DNA from: DATAEG01 sp963703085
GTDB lineage: Bacteria; Actinomycetota; Actinomycetes; Mycobacteriales; Jatrophihabitantaceae
Length of the DNA: 64,000 nt
Assembly (NCBI GenBank): GCA_963703085.1
Contig: OY969789.1
Span: 2,418,001 to 2,482,000, forward strand
Direction: 5' to 3'
In this document: piece by piece, positions 8,012 through 16,817 of the stretch
Numbering within the stretch: position 1 is the first letter of the stretch
How the letters are laid out: each line of letters begins with the position of its first letter
Notes under the pieces: generated by a model
What the model was told of the DNA's origin: nothing
What the model saw: the letters and a program-made list of their open reading frames with translations, nothing else
The model's database searches: none
Translations under genes and position numbers: made by a program

Positions 8012-9222
8012 TGCCCGGCGACAACACGACCCGCGACGGTCAGGCCTCCGCGGCGGACAACATCAGACTGATGGCCGGTCGCGAGATCACCACGCGTACC
8101 CAGCAGAAGAGCTTCCGCATCGGGCTGGCGGTGACGCTGCTGATCATCGCCGTTGTGGCGTTACTGCCCCGGTTCCTCGGCGGACACGCCACCACCTATG
8201 ACCTGGCGCTCGTCGGAGATGACGTGCGGCCGGTGAGCGCGGCCGTCGCACAGCTGGCTGACCAGCGTCATCAGAAGGTCCGGGTGCACCAGACCAGTGC
8301 AGCCGAGGCGCAGCAGAAGGTGCGCGACGGCAAGTGGGACGCAGCGCTCATCAACGGCACGCAGATCATCGCGCGCAGCGCCAACTCCGACGCCACGCAG
8401 TTGCTGCAGGGCGCCTACCAGTCGGTCGCCGCTTCGCAACGCCTGCAGCAAGCCGGCCTCGACCCGGCGAAGGTTTCGGTGGCGCTGGCTGTGCCGGCAC
8501 TGCGGGTGGACGCGGTGAAGAGCGACACCAGCAAACGCCAGACGATCGCCACGATCACGATCGTGGCTCTGTTCGCGCAGCTCATCGGCTTCGTGTCGTG
8601 GGTGGCGATGGGCGTGGTCGAGGAGAAGACCAGCCGGGTGATCGAGCTGATCCTGAGCGCGGTCCGGCCGTGGCAACTGCTCACCGGGAAGCTGGTGGGC
8701 ATCGGCGTGGTGGCGCTGGCGCAGCTGCTCGCGATGGCCGTCGTCGGCCTCGTGGTCGCCACCGCGGCGGGCGGCGTCGAGCTGCCGTCCGGCACTGTCG
8801 GGGCGGTGGCGATCAGCGTGGGCTGGTTCGTGTTGGCCTTCGCCTTCTTCTGCGGTCTGGCCGCGGCGCTCGCGTCGTTGGTATCGCGCCAGGAGGAGGT
8901 TTCCGGCGTGCTCAGCCCGGTCACCGGGATATTGATGGTCAGCTACTTCCTCGGCTTCATCGCCGTCGGTTCCCCGGACTCCACCGTCGCCAAGATCATC
9001 TCGGTGGTGCCGCCGGTCTCGGCCATCTCCATGCCGGCCCGGATGGTGAACGGGTCGGTGCCGTTCCTGCAGGTGGCGCTGGCCGTGCTGCTGATGGTGA
9101 TGGCGACCGTCGCCGTCGTGGCCATCGGCGCCAAGATCTACCGCGCTGCGGTGCTGCACACCGGAGGCAAGGTGGGCCTGCGGACAGCCTGGAAGGGCGA
9201 AGCGGTCGCCAACCTCGACTGA
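8011..9222 (+). CDS. ABC-2 type transporter permease (NatB-like)
   Basis: 403-residue membrane subunit. An N-terminal cytosolic part leads to one membrane helix (SFRIGLAVTLLIIAVVALL), then a ~150-residue extracytoplasmic loop, then about five helices beginning near TIVALFAQLIGFVSWVAMG. The conserved VVEEKTSRVIELILSAVRP stretch after helix 2 is typical of NatB/YhaP permeases. Together with the ATPase it forms an exporter under probable control of the winged-helix regulator. It ends 11 bp from the convergent photolyase gene with no visible terminator. Confidence 0.92.
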   Translation: MPGDNTTRDGQASAADNIRLMAGREITTRTQQKSFRIGLAVTLLIIAVVALLPRFLGGHATTYDLALVGDDVRPVSAAVAQLADQRHQKVRVHQTSAAEAQQKVRDGKWDAALINGTQIIARSANSDATQLLQGAYQSVAASQRLQQAGLDPAKVSVALAVPALRVDAVKSDTSKRQTIATITIVALFAQLIGFVSWVAMGVVEEKTSRVIELILSAVRPWQLLTGKLVGIGVVALAQLLAMAVVGLVVATAAGGVELPSGTVGAVAISVGWFVLAFAFFCGLAAALASLVSRQEEVSGVLSPVTGILMVSYFLGFIAVGSPDSTVAKIISVVPPVSAISMPARMVNGSVPFLQVALAVLLMVMATVAVVAIGAKIYRAAVLHTGGKVGLRTAWKGEAVANLD

Positions 9223-9233
9223 GGCGAGGACAC

Positions 9234-10574
9234 CTACCGCGCGGCGGCGTAGCGGTCCAACGCGACCTGCCGCTCGACGGCGTGGTCGACGATGGGGTCC
9301 GGGTAGCCCGCGGCGCCACCGTGCTTCCACGGCTCGTGGGCGGCCTTGCCGCTCAGCCCGGCGAGCTCGGGGATCCACCGCCGCACGTACTCACCGTCCG
9401 GGTCGAATTTGAGACCCTGGGTGACGGGATTGAAGACTCGGTAGTACGGCGCCGCGTCCGTGCCGGTGCCGGCAGTCCACTGCCAGCCGTGCTGGTTGCT
9501 GGCCAGATCGCCGTCGACGAGATGCTGCATGAAGTGCCGCGCGCCGGCCGTCCATTCGAGATGGAGGTCCTTGACCAGGAAGGACGCCACGATCATCCGC
9601 AGCCGATTGTGCATCCAGCCCTGGGCGAGCAGCTGGCGCATGCCGGCGTCCACCATCGGATAGCCGGTTCGGCCCGCGCGCCACGCGGTCAGGTGTTCGT
9701 CGGCGCGGGCTCCCGTCGCGTAGGTCATCGACTTCAGTGCCGGCACGAAGTAATCACGCGCGCTTTCCGGCCAGTGGTGCAACACCGCGGCGTAGAACTC
9801 CCGCCAGGCCAGCTCCTTGCGGTAGGTCTCGTCGACAGGGCCGAGATCGGCGAGCAGCGTGCGCGGATGCAGCGCTCCGAATTTGAGATACACCGACATC
9901 CGTGAGGTCGAATCGAGGCCGGGCCGGTCCCGCGCGTCGGGGTAGTTCTTCAGGCGGGCGTCGCGGAAGGCGAACCACGCTTTGCGCGCCGCCGCTTCAC
10001 CGGCGTCGGGCAACTCCAGCCCCGCCGGTAGAGCGGGGTCAGCCGGGATGTCGGCGCTCTCGCCTGCTGCAACCCACTCCACGTCACCGCCACCGGACGC
10101 CGCGGGTTCGCGCCAGCCGTGTTCGCGCCAGCCGCGGTAGAACGCCGTGTACACCTGGTACGGCGCGCCATCGCTCTTGGTCACCCGGCCGGGCGCCACG
10201 GCATAGGGCGAGCCGGTGCGGGTCAACGGCACGTCGCCGAGCGCCTGCGCGACCCGCTCGTCGCGAGCCGCTCCGTACGGCCCGAAGTCCGCGCTGACGT
10301 GCACCTGCGCCGCATCGAACTCGCGGACCACCGAAGGAACGACGTTCTCCGGCTTGCCGTGGCGCACCACCAGCGCGCCACCGTGTTCGCCCAGTTCCGC
10401 GCCGAGCGCGCGCAGCGATCGGTAGAGGAAGGCCAGTCGAGGTGCGCCGCTCGGCCGGCGCAGCGCGTCGTCCAGCACGAACAGCGCAACCACCGGACCT
10501 GCATTCGCCGCCGCGAGGAGGGCCGGGTGGTCGCGCAGCCGCAGGTCGCGGCGGAACCACATCACCGAAGCCAT
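9234..10574 (-). CDS. phr: Deoxyribodipyrimidine photolyase (class I)
   Basis: 446-residue light-driven repair enzyme for cyclobutane pyrimidine dimers. The N-terminal antenna domain starts MASVMWFRRDLRLRDHPAL. The C-terminal FAD domain contains SVYLKFGALHPRTLL, ELAWREFYAAVLHH, the GYPMVDAGMRQLLAQGWMHN helix with the NRLRM FAD-binding segment, and SNQHGWQWTAGTGTDAAPYY plus FNPVTQGLKFDPDGEYVRRW. All are hallmarks of CPD photolyases rather than cryptochromes. The ATG at 10574 is preferred; longer readings add non-homologous residues. Confidence 0.95.
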   Translation of the reverse strand: MASVMWFRRDLRLRDHPALLAAANAGPVVALFVLDDALRRPSGAPRLAFLYRSLRALGAELGEHGGALVVRHGKPENVVPSVVREFDAAQVHVSADFGPYGAARDERVAQALGDVPLTRTGSPYAVAPGRVTKSDGAPYQVYTAFYRGWREHGWREPAASGGGDVEWVAAGESADIPADPALPAGLELPDAGEAAARKAWFAFRDARLKNYPDARDRPGLDSTSRMSVYLKFGALHPRTLLADLGPVDETYRKELAWREFYAAVLHHWPESARDYFVPALKSMTYATGARADEHLTAWRAGRTGYPMVDAGMRQLLAQGWMHNRLRMIVASFLVKDLHLEWTAGARHFMQHLVDGDLASNQHGWQWTAGTGTDAAPYYRVFNPVTQGLKFDPDGEYVRRWIPELAGLSGKAAHEPWKHGGAAGYPDPIVDHAVERQVALDRYAAAR

Positions 10575-10599
10575 GCAGTCCACTCTGCACCGTTCGGAG

Positions 10600-12051
10600 T
10601 CACACCACCTTTCGAGGCAGCAGCCGGGTGGCGACGGCGAAGCCGATCGCAACAACGGAGTTGATGCACAGCAACGTGACGAACCCGTACTCCGCGCCGT
10701 GTGATGTGACCGGGAAGGACAGGAAGAGGCTGCCCAGTGTTGCGACGCCGAGAGCCAGCGCGCTCTGCTGAATCGTCACCATCACCCCGCCGCCGACACC
10801 GGCCAATGCGGGCGGCACATCGGCCAGGATGATGCGGAACAGCGAGGGCATCATCAGCCCCTGGCCGAAACCGACGATCGCCATGGCCGGTGCGAGATCG
10901 ACCGGGTTGACGTCGGGCCAGGCCAGCAGCACGGTGCCGACCATCGTGAGCAGGCCGGCCGCCTGGATGACCGCACCGCTCGCCAACACCGGCCGGCCGT
11001 ACTGCGTCACCAACCGTGGCGAGAGCAACGACGCAACCAGGAAGGCGACGGCCATCGGGGTGAGGGCCAGCCCGGCTTTCAGAGCGTCCTCGTGCAACGA
11101 GCTCTGCAGCACTAGGGCAACGGCGAACATGAACCCACCGAAGCCGGCGAAGAACGGGATCGCGACCAGTAAGCCACGGCGGACGGAGGAGACCCGGAGC
11201 AACATCGGCGGCAGCAACGGCAGTCGTCCGGCGCGCTCCTCCTGGCGCTCCACCGCGACGAACACCGCCGCCAGTGGAACGACCGCAGCGAGCAAGACCC
11301 AACCCCACCACGGCCAGCCGAGGGTGCGTCCCTCCAGCAACGGCAGCAGCAACGCCGTGAGCAGCACTGCCAACAACACTGTGCCGCGACCGTCGATGCG
11401 GGCCGGATGCGGCGAGCGCGTCGCCGGCACCACCCGCTTGGTCAGGATGAGCCCGACGATGCCGACCGGCACGTTCACGAGGAAGATCGGCCGCCAGCCC
11501 CAGTCGAACAGGTCGGCCCCGACGAGCACTCCGCCGAGCAGTTGACCCGCGGCGGCGGCGATGCCGCCCGCCGCGCCGTACATGCCCATCGCGCGGGCGC
11601 GCTGGTGTCCGGCGGTCGTCGCCTGGATGGTGGCCAGCGATTGCGGAACCATCATTGCGGCGCTGGCTCCCTGGGCGATGCGGGCCAGCACGAGGATGGT
11701 CGCCGTCGGTGCGACGCCGCACAGCAAAGACGCGACGGTGAATGCGGCCATCGCGCCCATCCCGAGGTTGCGCCGGCCGAATGCGTCGCCGAGGCGGCCG
11801 CCGAGCACCAACAGGACCGCGTAACCGATGCCGTATCCGGCCACCACCAGCTCGAGCGTGGTCGCCGTGGTGTGCAGGTCGTGGCCGATGGTGGGCAGTG
11901 CGACGTTGACGATGAAGAAGTCGAGCATCGACAGGAACGGCCCGAGCAGCAGCGTGATGAGCGCCAGCGTGCTCAGCCCCGCAGGCGCCGGATCGGCTAG
12001 CGTCGGGGGTGGGGCCAGGCTGGCTGTGGCTGGTGCGGTTGCGGCGGTCAT
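10600..12051 (-). CDS. MFS drug-type exporter (DHA2, 14-TM)
   Basis: 483-residue membrane transporter of the EmrB/QacA type. A hydrophobic first helix (FLSMLDFFIVNVALPTI) carries the DHA2-typical aspartate; the motif A region is GGRLGDAFGRRNLGM and motif C falls around the AAGGIAAAAGQLLGG helix. About 14 helices are apparent. It is divergent from an MmyB-type regulator with a repeat-rich 101-bp gap between them, so regulation by that neighbour is likely. Substrate unknown, probably hydrophobic drugs or metabolites. Confidence 0.92.
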   Translation of the reverse strand: MTAATAPATASLAPPPTLADPAPAGLSTLALITLLLGPFLSMLDFFIVNVALPTIGHDLHTTATTLELVVAGYGIGYAVLLVLGGRLGDAFGRRNLGMGAMAAFTVASLLCGVAPTATILVLARIAQGASAAMMVPQSLATIQATTAGHQRARAMGMYGAAGGIAAAAGQLLGGVLVGADLFDWGWRPIFLVNVPVGIVGLILTKRVVPATRSPHPARIDGRGTVLLAVLLTALLLPLLEGRTLGWPWWGWVLLAAVVPLAAVFVAVERQEERAGRLPLLPPMLLRVSSVRRGLLVAIPFFAGFGGFMFAVALVLQSSLHEDALKAGLALTPMAVAFLVASLLSPRLVTQYGRPVLASGAVIQAAGLLTMVGTVLLAWPDVNPVDLAPAMAIVGFGQGLMMPSLFRIILADVPPALAGVGGGVMVTIQQSALALGVATLGSLFLSFPVTSHGAEYGFVTLLCINSVVAIGFAVATRLLPRKVV

Positions 12052-12076
12052 GGAACCAGCGTCCGGCGCGACTCAA

Positions 12077-12126
12077 CCAGGTACCAGAGCCTAGTTATCC
12101 AGGTATCAGCAACACCTGGCACCAGG
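12077..12126. promoter_or_regulatory. Repeat array in divergent MFS/regulator promoter
   Basis: The heptamer CCAGGTA occurs at 12077-12083 and again at 12099-12105, exactly 22 bp (about two helical turns) apart. An inverted copy ACCTGG follows at 12114-12119, and CCTGG-CA-CCAGG forms a small palindrome at 12115-12126. Such phased repeats between divergent genes are typical regulator binding sites; assignment to the neighbouring helix-turn-helix protein is inference. Confidence 0.45.
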
Positions 12127-12152
12127 CAGTGCCGAGCGGGCACGATGGACCC

Positions 12153-13058
12153 GTGACCGGGCACCCTGTGAGTTCTGTCCCCACCCCGCCGACAGCATTG
12201 CCCACCGAGAGCAGCCTGCGTCGGCGCGAGCTGGCCGCCTTCCTGCGCAGCCGGCGGGAGCGCATCGCGCCGGAGCAGGTGGACCTGCCAGTCTCCGGAC
12301 GCCGCCGGACGCCGGGGTTGCGTCGGGAGGAGGTCGCCGGCCTCGCCGGTGTTGGCGTCACCTGGTACACCTGGTTGGAGCAGGCCCGCGACATCCACGT
12401 CTCTGACCAGGTCCTGGACGCGATCGCCCGCACCTTGCGGCTTGACCTCAACGAGCGGCGGCATGTCTTCACCCTCGCCGGAGCGAGCGACCGGGCGCCC
12501 GGCGCGGACTGTGGGGCTGTGCCCCCCGCCGTGCTGGCGATGATGCAACAGCTCGAGCCGTATCCCGCAGCGGTGGCCAATGCTCGTTACGACATCCTGG
12601 CGTACAACGACGTCTATCGCGTGATCGTCACCGACATCGACAAGATCCCCCCGGAAGGCCGCAACCTGCTGTGGTTGATGTTCACCAGTCCGGCGTACCG
12701 GCAGGTGGTGAAGGGGTGGGAAGGTGCGGCCGGATTCATCGTGGCCCAATTCCGCGCGAACATGGCCGAGCATGTCAGTGAACCGTCGTGGAAGTCGCTG
12801 GTATCGGCGCTTCGGCAGCGGTCCGCAGAGTTCGCGCAGCTGTGGGACCGCAACGACGTCACCACCCCGCGGGTAATGCCCAAGCGGTTCGACAATCCCG
12901 ACGTCGGTCTGCTGGAAGTGGATCACGTGAGCCTGTGGTTCGGCCCGCACAACCGCACCCGGATGGTCACCTACACGCCCCGCGATGAGGCGACGCAAGA
13001 GCGGTTGGAGAGACTCTGCGCGCTGTCGAAGACGGTGGAGCAGACTGCTGCTTCATGA
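12153..13058 (+). CDS. Helix-turn-helix regulator, MmyB-like ligand-binding type
   Basis: About 301 aa. Residues ~15-85 form an XRE-type helix-turn-helix preceded by LRRRELAAFLRSRRERI and including RRTPGLRREEVAGLAGVGVT, then WYTWLEQARDIHVSDQVLDA. The C-terminal ~180 residues (PYPAAVANARYDILAYNDVY onward) match the MmyB/PAS-like ligand domain, which in relatives binds fatty acids or other small hydrophobic molecules. The GTG at 12153 begins after the repeat-rich promoter. Its stop overlaps the start of the MBL hydrolase (ATGA), so it leads an operon; the divergent MFS exporter is the obvious target. Confidence 0.9.
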   Translation: MTGHPVSSVPTPPTALPTESSLRRRELAAFLRSRRERIAPEQVDLPVSGRRRTPGLRREEVAGLAGVGVTWYTWLEQARDIHVSDQVLDAIARTLRLDLNERRHVFTLAGASDRAPGADCGAVPPAVLAMMQQLEPYPAAVANARYDILAYNDVYRVIVTDIDKIPPEGRNLLWLMFTSPAYRQVVKGWEGAAGFIVAQFRANMAEHVSEPSWKSLVSALRQRSAEFAQLWDRNDVTTPRVMPKRFDNPDVGLLEVDHVSLWFGPHNRTRMVTYTPRDEATQERLERLCALSKTVEQTAAS

Positions 13059-13696
13059 AGCTGACGAAATTCACGCACTCGTGCGTCCGTCTCGAGGACG
13101 GTGGGAACACCCTCGTCATCGATCCCGGGGTGTTCTCCGAATCGGCAAAGGCACTGGACGGAGCGGATGCCCTGCTGATCACGCACGAGCACCCGGATCA
13201 TTTCGACGCCGACGCAGTGCGGGCAGCCACTGAGGCCAATCCGCACCTGCGGGTGTGGGCGCCGGCCGGTGTGGCGGCTTCGCTGGACTACCTCGGAGAT
13301 CGCGTCACCGCCAGTGCGCCCGGCGAGGAGTTCGACGCCGCCGGCTTCGCGGTGAGCGCCTACGGCGGTCAGCACGCGCTGATTCATCCGCTGGTGCCGG
13401 TGATCGCCAACGTGGCCTATCTGATCAACGGCACCGTGCTGCACCCCGGCGACTCGTTCACCGTGCCGCCGGTACCGGTGCAGACGCTGTTGCTGCCGTT
13501 GCACGCGCCGTGGTCGAAGGTCAGCGAGGTGGTGGACTTCGCGGTGTCGGTCCGCGCCCCGCAGGTGTTCGCGATCCACGACGCGCTGCTGACCGAGACC
13601 GGCCGTGGGTTCAGCGAGGCGCACGTGTCGCGGATCGCCGGCATGCACGGATCGGAGTACCGCTACTTGACGCCGGCCGAAAGCGTCACCCTCTGA
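13055..13696 (+). CDS. MBL-fold metallohydrolase (UlaG-like)
   Basis: 213-residue metallo-beta-lactamase-fold hydrolase. It starts MKLTKFTHSCVRLEDGGNTL, a pattern typical of the UlaG/YtkL-like subgroup. Metal ligands are visible in LLITHEHPDHFDADAV (HxHxDH), in the AYGGQHALIHP region, and in FAIHDALLTETG with the terminal histidine. Substrate unknown. It overlaps both neighbours by a few bases (ATGA before, TGATG after), giving a tightly coupled three-gene operon with the MmyB-type regulator and the dipeptidase. Confidence 0.9.
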   Translation: MKLTKFTHSCVRLEDGGNTLVIDPGVFSESAKALDGADALLITHEHPDHFDADAVRAATEANPHLRVWAPAGVAASLDYLGDRVTASAPGEEFDAAGFAVSAYGGQHALIHPLVPVIANVAYLINGTVLHPGDSFTVPPVPVQTLLLPLHAPWSKVSEVVDFAVSVRAPQVFAIHDALLTETGRGFSEAHVSRIAGMHGSEYRYLTPAESVTL

Positions 13697-14832
13697 TGGC
13701 CGACGCCCTGCAGCACGCCCGCGAGCTCCTCACTGCCGCACCGATCATCGACGGTCACAACGACCTGCCCTTCGAGATGCGCGATCTCGTGGACTACGAC
13801 CTCGACAAGTACGACGTCGGCGTCCGCCAGCACCGGACGCACACCGACCTCGTCCGGCTGCGCGAGGGCGGCGTGGGTGGCCAGTTCTGGTCGGTCTACG
13901 TCCCGGCGTCCTGGGCCGGCCCGAAGGCCGTGGTCGGAACCCTGAAGCAGATCGACTTCGTGCATGAAATGGTGCGCCGCTACCCCGATCGTCTCCAATT
14001 GGCGCGCACCTCCGCCGATGTCGACTCGGCATTCGCCGCGGGGAAGATCGCCAGCCTGATGGGCGCCGAAGGCGGGCATTCGATCGACTCGTCGCTGGGC
14101 GTGCTGCGGATGCTCTATGCATTGGGTGTGCGGTACATGACGTTGACGCACAACGACAACCTGCCGTGGGCCGACTCCGCGACGGACGCCGAGGTGCTCG
14201 GCGGTCTCAACGACTTCGGCCGCGAGGTCGTAGCCGAAATGAACCGGCTCGGCATGCTCGTCGACATCTCGCACGTGTCGCCGGGCACCATGCGGGACGC
14301 GCTGGCCGCCAGCTCGGCCCCGGTGATCTTCAGTCATTCCTCTGCGCGGGCGGTGTGCGATCACGTGCGCAATGCGCCGGACGACGTGCTGCGTTCGTTG
14401 GCCACCAACGGCGGCGTCTGCATGGCCACCTTCGTGCCAGCATTCGTCTCCGAGGAGGTGCGGCAGTGGGATGCCCACGTCGTCGCCGGAATGCGGGAAC
14501 GCGGGGAGGATCCGCGGGATTGGGCGGCGCACACCGCAGCCCAGGACGCCTATCGCGAAGAGCACCCGGCGCCGGTGGCAACGGTGTCCGACGTGGCAGA
14601 TCACATCGACCACATCCGCGAGGTGGCCGGGGTGCAGCATGTCGGTATCGGCGGCGACTTCGACGGTGTGAAGGGTCTGCCGGTCGGCCTGGAGGACGTC
14701 GCCGCTTACCCGAACCTCATCGCGGAGTTGATCGACCGCGGCTGGTCGGACGACGATCTCGCCGCGCTCAGCAACGGCAACGTGCGCCGCGTGCTGCGCG
14801 ATGCCGAGCAGGTCGCCGCAGCACCCACCTAA
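13696..14832 (+). CDS. Membrane dipeptidase family (renal-dipeptidase-like, M19)
   Basis: 378-residue zinc hydrolase of the M19 family that cleaves dipeptides, often including those with D-amino acids at the C-terminus. Motifs in order: APIIDGHNDLPFEMRD (first metal ligands), LMGAEGGHSI with the bridging glutamate, RYMTLTHNDNLPWADS, LVDISHVSPGTM, VIFSHSSARAVCDHVRN and VGIGGDFDGVKGLP with the catalytic-site aspartate. No signal peptide is present despite the family name, so it is cytosolic. Last gene of the regulator-MBL-dipeptidase operon, followed by a large palindrome. Confidence 0.93.
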   Translation: MADALQHARELLTAAPIIDGHNDLPFEMRDLVDYDLDKYDVGVRQHRTHTDLVRLREGGVGGQFWSVYVPASWAGPKAVVGTLKQIDFVHEMVRRYPDRLQLARTSADVDSAFAAGKIASLMGAEGGHSIDSSLGVLRMLYALGVRYMTLTHNDNLPWADSATDAEVLGGLNDFGREVVAEMNRLGMLVDISHVSPGTMRDALAASSAPVIFSHSSARAVCDHVRNAPDDVLRSLATNGGVCMATFVPAFVSEEVRQWDAHVVAGMRERGEDPRDWAAHTAAQDAYREEHPAPVATVSDVADHIDHIREVAGVQHVGIGGDFDGVKGLPVGLEDVAAYPNLIAELIDRGWSDDDLAALSNGNVRRVLRDAEQVAAAPT

Positions 14833-14838
14833 ATTCCA

Positions 14839-14888
14839 GATGATCATGGCGAAATGGTCGCTATAGCGACCACCTCGCCATGATCATC
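14839..14888. terminator. 50-bp near-perfect palindrome, probable bidirectional terminator
   Basis: Outer arms GATGATCATGGCGA (14839-14852) and TCGCCATGATCATC (14875-14888) enclose the inner perfect palindrome TGGTCGCTATAGCGACCA (14855-14872). Only two base pairs of 25 are mismatched. It sits between convergent genes (dipeptidase and ABC permease), as expected for a bidirectional terminator, although no T-run follows on either side. It could also be a copy of a dispersed intergenic repeat. Confidence 0.6.
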
Positions 14889-14927
14889 GAGTGATGGGGG
14901 TGGTGGGCGAGTCAGGGATGGCGCCGG

Positions 14928-15710
14928 TCAGTTGATCTCGCGGCGGGCGGTGCGCAGGAAGCCACCGATCACCGGCAACACCACCCAGAGCGTCATCGTC
15001 ACCAGGATCTTCGCGGTGTGATCGTGCCATTCGCCGGAGCCGATCCAGTTGAAGGACTGACCTGGGTCCAACCACTCACCGGCACTGTGGATGGCGCTGG
15101 AGAGCAGGCTGAACAGGATCGGCACCAGGAAGAAGGCGACGATCGCTGCTGCGCTGTTGTGCAGCAAGCCGCCGAAGCCGACGGCCATGGCCATGTTCAG
15201 CACGATCATCAGCAGGAACCCGATGCCTATCGATGCGCTGAGGTGCACCTGGACATGCCGCCCGCTGGCAGCGGCAACGGCCAGCGCCACGGCGCTGATC
15301 GCGGCACCGAAGACGACCGCGGCAGCCGTCAGGATGCCGGTGGCAGCGATCTTCGCGGAGATCACCCGGCTGCGTCTCGGCTCCTGGGTGAACGTGGTCA
15401 GCACGGTGCGCTGGCTCCATTCACTGGTCATCGTCAGCACGGCGACGACGGGCAGCAGGATGGTCAGCGTGAACCCGCAGAAGCGCAGGTAGCCGCCGTA
15501 ATCCTGATCGAAGGTCTTGGTGGCCAGGATGGGCGCCAGCATCATCCCCGTGGTGCCGACGGCGACGATCAGCAGCAGCCACCGGGCGGCGCGGGTATCG
15601 ACGGACTTGCCCCACTCGACCCGCGCCAGCCGGCGAAACGGGATACGTCGGTGCGACGGCCGGGGCATTCCTGGTGCGGCCGTACGAGCAGGTTCCACGA
15701 GCGTGGTCAT
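14928..15710 (-). CDS. ABC-2 type transporter permease
   Basis: 260-residue membrane protein with about six helices. After a basic N-terminus (FRRLARVEWGKSVDTRAARW), helix 1 lies at LLLIVAVGTTGMMLAPIL, followed by an external loop, a helix pair, and the conserved cytosolic stretch TSEWSQRTVLTTFTQEPRRS typical of permeases paired with exporter ATPases of the CcmA/BcrA type. It lies 25 bp downstream of its ATPase. Likely a lantibiotic/antibiotic resistance or lipid-type exporter; the divergent two-component system probably controls it. Confidence 0.9.
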   Translation of the reverse strand: MTTLVEPARTAAPGMPRPSHRRIPFRRLARVEWGKSVDTRAARWLLLIVAVGTTGMMLAPILATKTFDQDYGGYLRFCGFTLTILLPVVAVLTMTSEWSQRTVLTTFTQEPRRSRVISAKIAATGILTAAAVVFGAAISAVALAVAAASGRHVQVHLSASIGIGFLLMIVLNMAMAVGFGGLLHNSAAAIVAFFLVPILFSLLSSAIHSAGEWLDPGQSFNWIGSGEWHDHTAKILVTMTLWVVLPVIGGFLRTARREIN

Positions 15711-15735
15711 CGAAAGTCCTTTCGGGATAGGCGGA

Positions 15736-16656
15736 TCAGGCTGCCGCGGCGGACGCGGGTGCGTCGCCGCCGCTGGTCAGCGAGAAGAAGAGATGCTCCA
15801 GACCGCCGTTGTCCGACGGGCGCAACTCGGTGATCAGGACCTGGTGGTGCAGCGCCAGCCCGGCCAGCGCCTCGGCGGTCATCGCGCCGGTCGAGGTGTC
15901 GACGACGAAGGCGCCGTCCGCGCTGCGGCTGAAGCTGACGCCCTCGCCGGTCAGCAGGGAATCGAGTTCCTCGGCATTGGGCGAGCGCACCAGCAGGCCG
16001 CCGGAGGCGAGCAACTCAGCCAGCGGGCCGGCGGCGACGACCGAACCCTTCGAGATGACGACCAGATGATCGACGGTGGCCTGCACCTCGCCGAGCAGGT
16101 GGCTGGACAGCAGTACCGTGCCGCCCCGGTCGGCGAAGTCGCGCAGCAAGGAGCGCATCCAGGCGATGCCTTCCGGGTCCAGGCCGTTGGCCGGCTCGTC
16201 CAGGATGAGGATGTGCGGGTCACCGATCAGCGCTTGCGCGATGCCCAGGCGCTGCCGCATTCCGAGTGAGTAGGCGCCCACCCGGCGGCGGGCGGCCGAC
16301 GGGGACAGCCCGACCATCGCCAACACTTCGTCCACCCGACTGAGGGGCACATCGGCGATGCGAGCGGCGATCGCCAGCGTGCCGCGCCCGGTGCGCCCGG
16401 AGTGCATCGCCGACGGGTCGAGCAGAGTGCCCACAGCAGTGATCGGGTTGGCCAGTTCGAGGAACGGCCGGCCGTCGACGGTCGAGGAACCGCGATCCGG
16501 CGCAGTGAGTCCGGTGATCATCCGCAGGGTGGTGGACTTCCCCGCACCGTTGGGGCCGAGGAAGCCGGTGATGGTGCCGGGCCGGCAGGTGAAGGACACG
16601 TCCTGCACGACCGGCACGGTGCCGTAACGCTTGGTCAGTGAGTCAGCTGTGATCAT
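15736..16656 (-). CDS. ABC transporter ATP-binding protein
   Basis: About 306 aa from MITADSLTKRYG; another ATG lies 9 bp upstream at 16665. Walker A is GPNGAGKSTTLRM, the signature YSLGMRQRLGIAQAL, Walker B HILILDEPANGLDPEG and the switch histidine LLSSHLLGEV. The signature SLGMRQR and overall length match BcrA-type ATPases of self-resistance exporters. Partner permease follows at 14928-15710. The start is only ~160 bp from the divergent histidine kinase, with a direct repeat between them. Confidence 0.93.
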   Translation of the reverse strand: MITADSLTKRYGTVPVVQDVSFTCRPGTITGFLGPNGAGKSTTLRMITGLTAPDRGSSTVDGRPFLELANPITAVGTLLDPSAMHSGRTGRGTLAIAARIADVPLSRVDEVLAMVGLSPSAARRRVGAYSLGMRQRLGIAQALIGDPHILILDEPANGLDPEGIAWMRSLLRDFADRGGTVLLSSHLLGEVQATVDHLVVISKGSVVAAGPLAELLASGGLLVRSPNAEELDSLLTGEGVSFSRSADGAFVVDTSTGAMTAEALAGLALHHQVLITELRPSDNGGLEHLFFSLTSGGDAPASAAAA

Positions 16657-16743
16657 GCCGTCCACGCTGCCGGGTCGCGGCGCAGCTCGAATCGGCCGGT
16701 CGTCTGCTCTCGCTGCGTCGGCGGTAGCCGGTCTGCGTGGCCG

Positions 16744-16782
16744 ACCCGCTACTTCCGGCCGGGCACCCGCTACTTTCGGCCG
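16744..16782. promoter_or_regulatory. Tandem direct repeat in the ABC exporter/histidine kinase divergent promoter
   Basis: ACCCGCTACTTCCGGCCG begins at 16744 and is repeated with one change (ACCCGCTACTTTCGGCCG) from 16765, a spacing of 21 bp or two helical turns. The position between a two-component operon and an ABC exporter fits a binding site for the NarL-type response regulator encoded at 19090. Repeat observed; binding inferred. Confidence 0.45.
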
Positions 16783-16817
16783 CTGTCCGCCGGTCCGGTC
16801 GGCCCTAGGCTGACCAG

